This document shows, in pieces, positions 5,969 to 14,234 of a stretch of 18,991 bases of DNA. The DNA is from Thermoplasmata archaeon (GTDB taxonomy: Archaea > Thermoplasmatota > Thermoplasmata > Thermoplasmatales > Thermoplasmataceae). The translations under genes and the position numbers were made by a program. The stretch's first letter is position 1. Each line of letters opens with the position of its first letter. Below the pieces are notes generated by a model. The model searched no databases. It was not told where the DNA came from and saw only the letters and a program-made list of their open reading frames with translations. The stretch covers positions 1 to 18,991 of the forward strand of contig JAJZXP010000250.1 of assembly GCA_021806345.1 (NCBI GenBank), written 5' to 3'.

Positions 5969-7511
5969 TATCGCTCGCACCATACTTGAAGCTGAGAGCT
6001 TTGCGAGTACTGGTGGCACTGGCCCAACTGCTTTTGGATCGAACAAAAAAGCTTCAGATATTATATCAAGAGCAATAAAGAATAATGGAATTGCTCTCAT
6101 CCAGGGCCCCCCAGGAACTGGAAAGACTACTACTTATATGGATGTCATCGAAAGAACTATTTTCGGAATTCCTGCTAATGAGGTTTATTTGTACATAGCT
6201 CCCACTAATGAGTTGGTATATGATATGTTTCGTAAGGTATGTTTTTATTACGCAACAAAATTAGGATCAACCTTTGGGAAATACCTCGTTAATGAAGTTA
6301 GAGTGTACGGTTCCCAATTTGATTTCACAGGTTATGAAACCCTTAATAATCAGCTCGCTTCTGGCGTAAAGATTGTCATCTCTACAAACTACCAACGAAT
6401 ATTCAACAGTGATGGTAAAATAATATACCATATGCTCGTAGATGAGGCTAGTAAATCCCCATTGCACGTACCTTTTCAGATACTTGTCAACCAAATTCTA
6501 AAGGAGAAACAACTTGATGGCTCAATAAGCATTGTTGGAGATCCCATGCAGGCAATTTCGTTATCCGAATATTATTCAGGCTTGCGTAGACGGCTCCTGA
6601 TGATGTCTTACTTTATCAGAGGTAAATTAGACATCCCTTCCTACGATATTTCTGACGACTATCAATTATTATTAAGGGCTAGAAAAGAAATAAATGACGG
6701 AACCTACGGCTTTTTAGATACAACCTTTCGTATCCCAGGACCGTCGCACAAGGCAATCAGCCAAGGATACTATAACGGGGAACTTCTTGCTCACAGTAGA
6801 TTTTCTGAAAGGATCAGATCTGAGCACTTCGATATGAACGCTTTAAGAAATCTAAAAAACGAGAGTATTGAGTTCAAGTTAGTAGGACAAACTATAGAAG
6901 ACGCGCTAACCACAGATGTTGGCATGATGATCATACTTGATGATAATAAACATCCATATAGATCAGTGGAAGGAGTGTTATTTGATGAGAGCAGGGGCGA
7001 ATACGGGCTCGTTGCTGCTATAATACTTGCTATAATAACCAAACAGAAGACGACGGTTGTAACAACATACGTTGATCAACATTTCCAGATGAGAATGAAA
7101 TACTTCAGAAAATACCACTCATTAGCTACGAAATATATCAAAGACGTTGATAATCTGTTGTCGTTCAAGACGACACAGTCCATGCTTGGAGCGCAAAGCT
7201 TCAATAGTGTTCTTGTTCTTGGCAAAGAAAGTTCAGGATCTGTTGGAGAGAGAACGATATATTTTCAGGAACCAGAGCTTTTGAATGTACAACTATCAAG
7301 ACATCTTGGGTTCCTAGTAGTTGTCGGCAATCTTAAGAGGCTTTATCACTCAGCATCCGCAATGGATACAACCAGTGGAACCAAAAACTACAAGTCATTG
7401 GGTGTCACTGCTGAGGTTATTTTGAACCAAGCAGGATATGAAAAGAAAAACAGGAACTTCAGTAAATCCGTATCAGGTAATGAGTGTGAATCTTTGGAGA
7501 TACAAAGTTGA
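5931..7511 (+). CDS. SF1B (Dna2/Upf1-like) DNA or RNA helicase
   Basis: All core helicase motifs are readable: Walker A GPPGTGKT (59-66), Ia IAPTNELV (89-96), Walker B DEAS (171-174), III GDPMQ (203-207), IV TFRIPG (265-270), V TTQSMLGAQSFNSVLVLG (414-431) and VI NVQLSRHLGFLVVVGN (452-467). The GPPGTGKT, DEAS and QG/LSR forms place it with superfamily 1B enzymes. Motif VI has a single Arg (LSRHLG, where LSRARR is usual). The start is uncertain: TTG at 5931 lies inside the nuclease gene (38-base overlap), and AGGAGG at 5948-5953 precedes only ATT or CTG codons. A +1 frameshift from the nuclease frame is an alternative. The tail after residue 475 is polar and overlaps the next frame. Together with the nuclease it is likely a DNA-unwinding and cutting unit. 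Confidence 0.88.
   Translation: MLKKVPGGEILYSIARTILEAESFASTGGTGPTAFGSNKKASDIISRAIKNNGIALIQGPPGTGKTTTYMDVIERTIFGIPANEVYLYIAPTNELVYDMFRKVCFYYATKLGSTFGKYLVNEVRVYGSQFDFTGYETLNNQLASGVKIVISTNYQRIFNSDGKIIYHMLVDEASKSPLHVPFQILVNQILKEKQLDGSISIVGDPMQAISLSEYYSGLRRRLLMMSYFIRGKLDIPSYDISDDYQLLLRARKEINDGTYGFLDTTFRIPGPSHKAISQGYYNGELLAHSRFSERIRSEHFDMNALRNLKNESIEFKLVGQTIEDALTTDVGMMIILDDNKHPYRSVEGVLFDESRGEYGLVAAIILAIITKQKTTVVTTYVDQHFQMRMKYFRKYHSLATKYIKDVDNLLSFKTTQSMLGAQSFNSVLVLGKESSGSVGERTIYFQEPELLNVQLSRHLGFLVVVGNLKRLYHSASAMDTTSGTKNYKSLGVTAEVILNQAGYEKKNRNFSKSVSGNECESLEIQS
5936..5953 (+). promoter_or_regulatory. Overlap signal: A-run and tandem AGG codons
   Basis: Within the nuclease-helicase overlap the sequence is CAAAAAAG (5936-5943), then TTCC, then AGGAGG (5948-5953), read as two successive Arg AGG codons in the nuclease frame, followed 12 bases later by its stop. 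The helicase lies in the +1 frame. This may be a Shine-Dalgarno for internal initiation or a frameshift-promoting element. Confidence 0.35.
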
Positions 7512-7530
7512 TTATAAAGAAAAGTGTGAA

Positions 7531-8709
7531 ATGAGACAAAGCGGAGAAAATTTGGTTGTATTTCCTCTAAATTTGCGAGGGTTTAAACACATAACTTCAA
7601 AAGTGCCATCAGATGTTTACATCACAATTGAACAGGATTTTTATTATGTTTTTTTACCAGAAAAACTTCAATTCGCTAGGTTAAGGGCAACAACAGAAAA
7701 TGTAATGCAGTTAATGTCCAGGATTCTTGAATCTAGACATACATTAATGATTTGTAATTTGAAGGAACAGGGACCAAGAGACTATGTTAGTTGGGGCGCA
7801 TGTTCTTCTTCAGAGCAGATCTCTACGGAACTCTATGAAATTTACGAAGAATCTATATTAAACTGGCTTTCTAGCCAAAAACTTGTATTTGATAATTCCG
7901 CCGGGTATGTCGGAGACAGGGATAAATCAATAAGGATTTATAGCTACTACTCTGGAAAACAATACGTATTTACGGCGTGGGTAGGAATGACCATCGTTAA
8001 AGTTGATGAGATTACTTTAAAAGAGATATCCAAGCGCTTTACTAATAAATTTGGGAATAGTCTTGAAAGTTTTGAAGTTTCCGTAAACTCAACTTACAAT
8101 ACTCCTAAGGGTATATCCGTTGCTGGAAGAGTAAAACTGTTAGTTACGCCTGAACAATTTGATAAGATCAAGAAAAAATATAGTTATCCAGGACAGTTTT
8201 ACTACTGCACCATGTGTGCCATTAATCTGGAGAACTCAGGACCAGAAGATGGATTAAATTTTGCGTTAGAGCTTAAGGAATACTCTATTTCTAATTGGCG
8301 CTCTATATTATATTATGGTTCAGAGGTGCTTGAAGATAATCGAATCATTATGACTTATTTCTTGAGGAAAGATCTATTTGATCATATGGAGGAGAACAAA
8401 AGTGTCTCCTTTGCGGAATTGGGTAGGTTTGACCCAATGCATAGTAAATTAATGACTATATCAAAAAATCAAGACAATATCTCGCTTTCTTTTTTACTTC
8501 CATCAGTAATCACAGCGTTAATATTAGCTAATAAGTTTGAGGAAGTGCAAAATTTGTTTCATCAACATAATATAGTGGAAAATCTAAAGACATTCAGTAG
8601 AGAACTCTCTCAATTAACATTCTTCGCAAAAGATGGGTCACTCAGAGACTCGGAATCTAGAAAGAATTTAAGAAAGCTGAAAGAAATATTTCACCCTATT
8701 GACTCATAA
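7531..8709 (+). CDS. Unrecognised protein, last gene of the nuclease-helicase operon
   Basis: A 392-residue protein (423 if the ATG at 7438, 74 bases inside the helicase gene, is used). ATG 7531 is chosen because it leaves a 19-base gap; neither start has a strong ribosome site. It appears soluble, mixed alpha/beta, with many aromatics and repeated strand patterns (SDVYITIEQDFYYVFLP, RIYSYYSGKQYVFTAWV, FYYCTMCAINLE). The middle could hold two related beta domains, but no catalytic motif is visible. The C-terminal 90 residues look helical. It may be a specificity or loading subunit of the complex. It ends 5 bases from the stop of the facing PAPS-reductase-like gene. Confidence 0.75.
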   Translation: MRQSGENLVVFPLNLRGFKHITSKVPSDVYITIEQDFYYVFLPEKLQFARLRATTENVMQLMSRILESRHTLMICNLKEQGPRDYVSWGACSSSEQISTELYEIYEESILNWLSSQKLVFDNSAGYVGDRDKSIRIYSYYSGKQYVFTAWVGMTIVKVDEITLKEISKRFTNKFGNSLESFEVSVNSTYNTPKGISVAGRVKLLVTPEQFDKIKKKYSYPGQFYYCTMCAINLENSGPEDGLNFALELKEYSISNWRSILYYGSEVLEDNRIIMTYFLRKDLFDHMEENKSVSFAELGRFDPMHSKLMTISKNQDNISLSFLLPSVITALILANKFEEVQNLFHQHNIVENLKTFSRELSQLTFFAKDGSLRDSESRKNLRKLKEIFHPIDS

Positions 8710-8714
8710 CTAAG

Positions 8715-9965
8715 TTATTTGTGACACTTTGCCGCTTTTAAAAGTTCATTTAAAATAACATCAAATGGATCCAGTCCTCTCTCCTTCAGCATCAAATATG
8801 ATTTTTCATTTGAGTATTTCACTCTGACAGCACGTATTGCTCTTTCGATACGAGTGGCATCTATGGAGGTATTCCTTACTCGGTCGATAGGCACATATCG
8901 TTTCGAAGAAATTTTCGGGTCGGCCAATCGAATTATTTTAGTCGCTTCTTTTGATGGTAATCTGAACAGAACATCTCTAATGGTCTTATCTTCAAAAACA
9001 GAGGTTTCAAGTCCATAAAGATTAGTTCCGGATAACTTCTCTGCAATAGCTATTATTCTGAACATTATAGCGCGACCAGTTGCATTAAGTGATCCTAGAT
9101 TGCTATACCCAGTGTTCTTTTTCTTTCTCAGGTATGGCAAATCTGAAAATTTCCTATATAGAACTCTTACGGCCTCGAAATAGATAAGTCCACCATCCAG
9201 TGCATGTAAACCCCACTGTACACTAGCTAGCGTGCAGTGCCAACATCCATAACGTACTTTAGGGTTTGGATACAACATAAAGAGTGGAGATATATTGAAG
9301 TCTCCCTTGTTACGATATCTAGAAAGAAAACTCCAAACGTCACCATCATTCCAGTCTCTGAATGGAGCGATCTTATTCCCTTTACCTTCTGATGAGTAAT
9401 AATATGCCATGCAGCCTCCCGGGTTTGCGCCACAGGAATTGCCATACTTCTTTCTCATTCGGTTCTTACGCTCTGAAGATTCAGCTTCTCTCAGGCCAGT
9501 GAACAGATTTCCTTCTATTGAGTCCAACTTAGCAGGTTTTTCTTTTAGCAGGTGTACACACCATCTGAAATTAAACGAAGGAGCCGGATAACCTCTTATC
9601 AACATGCGCCAATAGAAAGTATCTATAACTTTAGGCGTCTTAATATCGAGATAAACTTTTACCCTATTACCAGTAATATCTTCTATCCTTTCTTTGTATT
9701 TTACCATGAATTCTCTTGCCCAGTGCTCCATTAGGTCTATCTCACTGGAGGTATCGTTATGCAAAAGAGTCACCTCAAGAGAGAGATTGGGCTTGTTCTT
9801 GAGCCACTCGTAAAAAAGCAGTGCCAAAGTGGTTGAGTCCTTACCACCGGAAAAAGCAAGAGTAACCTTCTTTCCGGATTCTATGGAATTTTCAAATACC
9901 TCAAAAACTTTATTGGTATTTTCATCAGTTATAAAAATAGAAGGCGCTTGAGCATTTTCCATCAT
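8715..9965 (-). CDS. DndC-like PAPS-reductase-family ATPase
   Basis: A 416-residue protein of the PP-loop ATP pyrophosphatase family. AFSGGKDSTT (37-46) is the ATP loop; RWC..LKEKP (135-144) and GLREAESSER (157-166) are typical PAPS reductase/DndC motifs. Next come APFRDWNDGDVW (200-211) and RYGCWHCTL (238-246), which resembles the DndC motif RFGCW-CT. Cys136, Cys178, Cys185, Cys241 and Cys244 could bind an Fe-S cluster. DndC acts in phosphorothioate modification of DNA; PAPS-reductase-like genes are also common in defence islands (for example type 4 BREX). ATG 9965 is preferred to ATG 10019 because TTATAATAAA lies about 24 bases before it, suggesting a leaderless mRNA. DndA, DndD and DndE are not in the window, so substrate and role are inferred. 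It sits downstream of an HNH nuclease gene. Confidence 0.82.
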   Translation of the reverse strand: MMENAQAPSIFITDENTNKVFEVFENSIESGKKVTLAFSGGKDSTTLALLFYEWLKNKPNLSLEVTLLHNDTSSEIDLMEHWAREFMVKYKERIEDITGNRVKVYLDIKTPKVIDTFYWRMLIRGYPAPSFNFRWCVHLLKEKPAKLDSIEGNLFTGLREAESSERKNRMRKKYGNSCGANPGGCMAYYYSSEGKGNKIAPFRDWNDGDVWSFLSRYRNKGDFNISPLFMLYPNPKVRYGCWHCTLASVQWGLHALDGGLIYFEAVRVLYRKFSDLPYLRKKKNTGYSNLGSLNATGRAIMFRIIAIAEKLSGTNLYGLETSVFEDKTIRDVLFRLPSKEATKIIRLADPKISSKRYVPIDRVRNTSIDATRIERAIRAVRVKYSNEKSYLMLKERGLDPFDVILNELLKAAKCHK

Positions 9966-10046
9966 TAAGTAGATAATATAAAGTTTATTATAATAGATTT
10001 GTATGTATGCGGAACACATTAATCTGCCTTTGAGGTAGATTCACTT

Positions 10047-10958
10047 TCATAAATCAGCAGTAAATTTTTCGTTTCTTCTAGATAAATATTTGGCCGTCTC
10101 TGCAGAACGTAACTCGATAACCGATCCATTCAAAGCCTCAAATTCTTCTTTTAGAAATGAAGATGACTTGGGTTCAAATGACTGGAGTCTGACAATGCCC
10201 TTTTCTCGTTCCGGTATAATTGAGATCAAGTGCCTGTCAAACATTCTGTGATGGTTAGCACATAGACATAGCCCGTTATCAGGATCAGCTGCTATACTCA
10301 GGTCCTCCCACACTTCCACTATGTGAGAGGCTTGAAGTAGTTGGTCAACATCGCAATTACAAAGAACACATTTGTGGAAAAATACATCCAGAATTCTTGC
10401 TCTGAAGGCTCTCTGAAAGAGGCGTGACTTGGCAATTCTCAGGCTAAGTTTTGGAGACATAGAACCGGCTTGGGAAATTGAGCTTTTGGTGTAGTTATCT
10501 ACAAATCTTTGCTCAATACTTCGTAAAACATCTTTGTCAACATATTTAAAATTCCACACACGCCCAAGACCAACATCTTTTAGTGGAATTTCAGGAAACT
10601 CTTGTATATCTTTAAGTATGATACAGAGCAATTCTGTTTCTCCGCTTACCTCTTCGAATGGAATGCCACTAGTCTCAATGGAATTCTGAAAGTCATTCAA
10701 GCTTGAGGAACCGTTGCGAATTCCATATTTCTCCCATGCTTCTCTTATTGTCAATTTCTCCACTCGTGTAACTTGCCCTGCGCCAAATATCATATTTCGT
10801 TCCTTGAAAAAGAAAAACTGGTCCTCTCTTACCGAAAAATTAGCTTTTACCTTTGTCCAGAAATTTACCTCATCTGTCAAACCGTGTGATATCAGATAAT
10901 TGAGCCATTGTTTTGACGCATGATGCAATATCCCTAAAGGCGGGGGGTTAACTGACAT
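10047..10958 (-). CDS. HNH endonuclease with a PUA-like front domain
   Basis: A 303-residue protein in two parts. Residues 30-125 have the pattern FFFFKERNMIFGAGQV (48-63), AWEKYGIRNGSSSL (74-87) and LCIILKDI (111-118), which recalls PUA/EVE-type modules fused to type IV restriction enzymes that may read modified bases. Residues 180-245 are a clear HNH nuclease: CVLC (197-200) zinc knuckle, ASHIVEV (210-216) with the catalytic His212, and DNGLCLCANHHRMFD (227-241). The start is ATG 10958; an in-frame TTG at 10982 is less likely. An A/T-rich TTAATTATTT lies about 27 bases upstream of the ATG. It lies 81 bases upstream of the DndC-like gene on the same strand. Likely role: modification-dependent DNA cutting. 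Confidence 0.85.
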   Translation of the reverse strand: MSVNPPPLGILHHASKQWLNYLISHGLTDEVNFWTKVKANFSVREDQFFFFKERNMIFGAGQVTRVEKLTIREAWEKYGIRNGSSSLNDFQNSIETSGIPFEEVSGETELLCIILKDIQEFPEIPLKDVGLGRVWNFKYVDKDVLRSIEQRFVDNYTKSSISQAGSMSPKLSLRIAKSRLFQRAFRARILDVFFHKCVLCNCDVDQLLQASHIVEVWEDLSIAADPDNGLCLCANHHRMFDRHLISIIPEREKGIVRLQSFEPKSSSFLKEEFEALNGSVIELRSAETAKYLSRRNEKFTADL

Positions 10959-11170
10959 GTTAGTTTGTATATAGATATTCAAATAATTAAGCTTGACAAT
11001 ACCAGGATTTTGTGATTTTTCTTCTAAATTAGTTTGTTGCTTGGGATTTCACTTATGTGAGTGGGATTTAAGCTAAGAATAAAGACAGTTATATTATCAA
11101 CTTGTTAACTTGCTCTTTCTGGTCTGAAGTTCCCCAAGATTCCTCTGACCATTTTGTAATCACCGTCATG

Positions 11171-12079
11171 CTAATATGTCCTGTGATTCCTGAAATATCT
11201 ATCTTTATATATTGGTCTTGACCTGTTCAGTTCTTCCCCACGTATGATCCTGGATATAATTTTGGCAGCTAGTAATATTAAAACCGTCACTATCCAGTAA
11301 AGGGGAGCAACGTCAAGGAATACTCGAAGGAAAGCATGAGGAAATGTCGGGAAAATGCTCAGAAATAATGAATCGCTGTATATAAGTACTATAACTGGGA
11401 TGAGAACCAGCCTTAACAGTAAGGAAAAATTTCCCTTTAATACCCCAGAAATGGAAAATCTATCTCTGCTCAGTCTTTCAACTGCTTCTTTTCTTTCTGA
11501 CAAGTAATCTATCCTAATCAGAATGAACTCTAATGGAATTGCAGGTCCAACAGAGTAAGATATCTGAATCAGGAAAACCAGTGAAGGAAAATAGAGCAGG
11601 AGACTCCCTGAATATAGGTATTGCCAAGTTATGATATTAATTAACTCTCCAAATATCGCTACAAACGCAAGAAAAATGTCAATCTGGTCAATAAATGTGG
11701 ATATAAGAAGGGCTCTCCATGATCTGGAATTTTCATAAGTTAAATCTATTTGTTCTTCCCAGAGTTTCTTAAAAGCGTCACATTTACTCCTCGCTGATTG
11801 ACGTTTTGAAATGTCCACAAAAGAAACCATCCTTCCGTTGTCTGAACCATTGAAAGACACCAGCCATTCTATGCTCTTAATCGTAAAAGATAACTTCATG
11901 AGTCTGAGTTTAAAAAACTCCTTTTCTACGACTTTTGATAACTGAGACCTGAAGTCATCAACAGAGTTTGACATAATTGTTTGGCCCTTAATCTTCATAA
12001 CAAAGTTATCTTCTGTGTGCTCGACTTTCCCAAGATAGTTTATTTTGATTCTGTAAATCAAATCTTGAAAAGTACTCAT
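11171..12079 (-). CDS. Multi-pass membrane protein of unknown function (302 aa)
   Basis: A 302-residue protein not recognised. Residues 1 to about 125 are soluble and basic. They are followed by four or five membrane segments, including IDIFLAFVAIFGELINII, LLYFPSLVFLIQISYSVG, LLLRLVLIPVIVLIY and PLYWIVTVLILLAAKI, and a short basic tail. ATG 12079 is chosen over TTG 12118 because TTTAAA (12107-12112) is centred 30 bases before it. It is a single-gene transcript behind the HNH gene, separated by about 210 bases with no gene. A membrane-anchored defence effector is possible but only from location. Confidence 0.65.
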   Translation of the reverse strand: MSTFQDLIYRIKINYLGKVEHTEDNFVMKIKGQTIMSNSVDDFRSQLSKVVEKEFFKLRLMKLSFTIKSIEWLVSFNGSDNGRMVSFVDISKRQSARSKCDAFKKLWEEQIDLTYENSRSWRALLISTFIDQIDIFLAFVAIFGELINIITWQYLYSGSLLLYFPSLVFLIQISYSVGPAIPLEFILIRIDYLSERKEAVERLSRDRFSISGVLKGNFSLLLRLVLIPVIVLIYSDSLFLSIFPTFPHAFLRVFLDVAPLYWIVTVLILLAAKIISRIIRGEELNRSRPIYKDRYFRNHRTY

Positions 12080-12106
12080 ACTGACTGTAGAATACGGAAA
12101 ACTAGC

Positions 12107-12112
12107 TTTAAA
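12107..12112 (-). promoter_or_regulatory. TATA element of the 302-aa membrane protein
   Basis: TTTAAA on the minus strand, centred 30 bases before the ATG at 12079, so transcription would start within a few bases of the start codon. Confidence 0.5.
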
Positions 12113-12118
12113 CTCCAA

Positions 12119-12826
12119 CCTATAAGTATAAGCAATATTAGTTAAAAAGCCTACTTCAGGTTAGATTTGGGTTAGATCATGCATATCTTTTACCACATAT
12201 CAGAATTGGATAATTCTTTCGTAAATGTGTCAAATGTATTATCCGAAAAGTAGTGCATGTTGTGAGTTCCTATATTACCGGAGTGGCTCGATGGGAGACG
12301 AGATATGAAGAACCAGAAAAATATTCAACTAATGCTATGTGAAACTCTGAATTGTGCTATTTACTCAACTCATTAAATCTCTACCAGTACCTGCACCCTC
12401 ACTTCTTTGTACCATTGTGATCAAGGGGATTTGCGTATTCAATGATTTTCTGCGGTTTTCCGAAGAACCCCCTCCATGTCCTCGCCCAACGATGACACAT
12501 TCAGCAGATACGAACCAAGGGAATTGTACGTGGCTACATTCAAATCCCTGAAACCATTGAATGTGAGGCTGTGCTTACCATTCTTCCTGGATTACTTGAA
12601 CTGTAGATCAGAATGGAACATGACACCTTTGCTTGCAATTTCATAAGCTCCCGCAAACCCAGCGGTTGCGAAATATCTTCATGTTGTCGAGGCAATCCTT
12701 ATTAACTGAGTTGCGCTAAAACACATGGGTCGATAGCCATGTCATGTGTCTGCCGTTATGTAAATAAGCCTGCGGAAACGTTTTTAAGCCATCCGGCTGC
12801 AGTTATCACTGGAGAAATTCCGCATC
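12119..12826. other. 708-base decayed or non-coding stretch
   Basis: There is no intact gene. Between about 12440 and 12680 both strands carry open pieces broken by stops. On the plus strand a 56-codon frame starts at ATG 12476 (contains FSRYEPRELYVATFK). On the minus strand pieces read FAGAYEIASKGVMFHSDLQF and, after a stop, NVATYNSLGSYLLNVSSLGE. This suggests a decayed gene, perhaps of a mobile element; I could not name it or decide the strand. An inverted repeat, ACACATG (12721-12727) and CATGTGT (12743-12749), follows. TTTTTAA (12781-12787 region) and GGAG (12811) serve the next gene. Confidence 0.4.
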
Positions 12827-13747
12827 ATGATCTACCGTGACATTGACCGCAGGATCGGCTACATGCTCTCCGTCTCCATGGTGCAGAGCCATCCCCTGAT
12901 CCCGGTGATGGAGAAGGAGTTCGGCGACGTCCCGCTGCACTCGGACCGCATAGGCAGCGAGTCATACATAGACCTGTTCGTGCAGGGGGAGAAGGCCATG
13001 AGGTTCGAGCCCATGGTGTCCTCCTATGATCATGTCATGAGGGGTGACCTGCTCACGGTCAAGCTCAAGTCAGAGGAGATGATCACCGTCAGCGGCATCA
13101 TGGACCGCATACTCGGCATAGGGACCGTATTGCCGAGATCACTGTACCTCACTGGCGGAAGGATCAGGGCGGAATACAGGTTCCATGCCTCCGACCTGCA
13201 CAGCGTCACCATGCTGGCGGGAGACATACTGCAGATGAGGAACGGGATGGAGATCGTGGGCCTCGGCCCGGATCCAGGCGGCATCGCCGCCCTTGATGCC
13301 GTTAATGATCGCATATCCCTTTCCGTGGTGGGGTTCGACACGGATCTCCCCGGTGAGATCAAATCCGCTGGAATAACGGAGGCGTTCTTCGAGGTGAACT
13401 CCGAGCACCGCATGAAGGATGCCCTCAGGTCCATTGCAGTATGCCCCTCACCCCATGTGCCCGGTTCATGGCAGCCGGTACCCGGCGACAGCGGCCTCTA
13501 TCATGCGGACATAAGCTCACCCTTCATCAACTTGGTACGAAACAGCGCCAATGAGGCGCACGTACCCCGGGCGGGAACCATAATGAAGGTCACTGGCGGT
13601 ATCCTCAGGGCATTCGCCTTCATGCCCCGGTCACTGCTCAGGGAATACCTGGGCATCCTGTTCGGCACATCCGGGAAGCTTCCAGACTCGCATTTCAGCC
13701 TCAGTTATGTTGGCGATTACCGGAAGGGCATATGGGAGTGGATATGA
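12827..13747 (+). CDS. Resident hypothetical protein (306 aa), GC-rich
   Basis: A 306-residue soluble protein, not recognised. Codon use is much richer in G and C than in the defence genes, with many AGG, CTG and ATA codons, consistent with long residence in a chromosome of higher GC. No cysteine cluster, membrane segment or nucleotide-binding motif is visible; it looks alpha/beta with repeated DR/DL-rich strands (RGDLLTVKLKSEEMITVSG). The ATG at 12827 is supported by TTTTTAA about 43 bases and GGAG about 12 bases upstream. The antisense frames over 13030-13434 are shadows caused by the high GC content. Confidence 0.72.
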   Translation: MIYRDIDRRIGYMLSVSMVQSHPLIPVMEKEFGDVPLHSDRIGSESYIDLFVQGEKAMRFEPMVSSYDHVMRGDLLTVKLKSEEMITVSGIMDRILGIGTVLPRSLYLTGGRIRAEYRFHASDLHSVTMLAGDILQMRNGMEIVGLGPDPGGIAALDAVNDRISLSVVGFDTDLPGEIKSAGITEAFFEVNSEHRMKDALRSIAVCPSPHVPGSWQPVPGDSGLYHADISSPFINLVRNSANEAHVPRAGTIMKVTGGILRAFAFMPRSLLREYLGILFGTSGKLPDSHFSLSYVGDYRKGIWEWI

Positions 13748-13766
13748 GTGGTCTGGAGGGATACTT

Positions 13767-13967
13767 ATGACAGGGATCGAGGGTGAGGCAAAAAGGGCAA
13801 TAGGTTTCGGCGTTGCGGATATCTACACGTTCGTTTACAGGACACCGGTGGGTCCGGTGAACATACAGATACCCAGGGAGATGGCAGCCAGCGCACCGCA
13901 GACGGTGAGATTCAGGATAGAGTGGGAAGGGGACGGGCAGGAAATGCCGCCGGTTCAGGATGACTGA
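13767..13967 (+). CDS. Small GC-rich protein (66 aa)
   Basis: A 66-residue protein of mostly beta character (GVADIYTFVYRTPVGPVNIQ, TVRFRIEWEG) with a polar end. ATG 13767 is chosen because GGAGGG (13755-13760) lies six bases before it; an upstream in-frame start at 13707 would overlap the preceding gene. It lies 19 bases after the 306-residue gene and shares its base composition, so the two form an operon. The ending FRIEWE is like the VTVEWE end of the 55-residue protein at 3771, though this may be chance. Confidence 0.65.
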   Translation: MTGIEGEAKRAIGFGVADIYTFVYRTPVGPVNIQIPREMAASAPQTVRFRIEWEGDGQEMPPVQDD

Positions 13968-14202
13968 TTCAGCCAGGAACGCTGGTGAGGCAAGACAAGA
14001 CTCCGAAAGACGTTATGTTATTGTTCTCTTCATGGAAACCGAGAACAAGAACTTAACACCTAAAGCAGGAGACTATAAGGAGGTAAATTTAGTTAATGCC
14101 GTTCCGGGAAGCAAGTATAACGATATAGTCTCTAGATTTGAAGCAATGATTAAATATCTTGACAGGACGAATAACTGGTTGAAAGCAAAACACACATTGT
14201 AA
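13960..14202 (+). CDS. Small protein spanning the GC-rich/AT-rich junction
   Basis: An 80-codon frame whose ATG overlaps the previous stop by 8 bases (13960-13967). The first 24 codons are GC-rich; from the internal ATG at 14032 the composition becomes AT-rich and the peptide (NLTPKAGDYKEVNLVNAVPG...RFEAMIKYLDRTNNWLKAK) looks like a separate, partly helical 56-residue protein. It may therefore be a fusion made by the junction, with the real gene starting at 14032. No family is recognised. Confidence 0.45.
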   Translation: MTDSARNAGEARQDSERRYVIVLFMETENKNLTPKAGDYKEVNLVNAVPGSKYNDIVSRFEAMIKYLDRTNNWLKAKHTL

Positions 14203-14234
14203 ATTCCAGAGGTCTGACACTTTCTGAAGGCTTT

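Noticed and set aside
4046..7511. AddAB or RecBCD recombination enzymes
   Set aside because: The helicase is of the Dna2/Upf1 (SF1B) type and lacks UvrD-type features, and the nuclease is a separate protein without helicase motifs.
9409..9734. Plus-strand frames opposite the DndC-like gene
   Set aside because: They are shadows of a gene with clear PP-loop and cysteine motifs.
12354..12551. 65-codon plus-strand frame
   Set aside because: Pro/Cys-rich product with no start signal; another frame in the same stretch is at least as open.
13030..13434. Long minus-strand frames (134 and 89 codons)
   Set aside because: They lie opposite the GC-rich 306-residue gene; high GC lowers stop frequency on the other strand.
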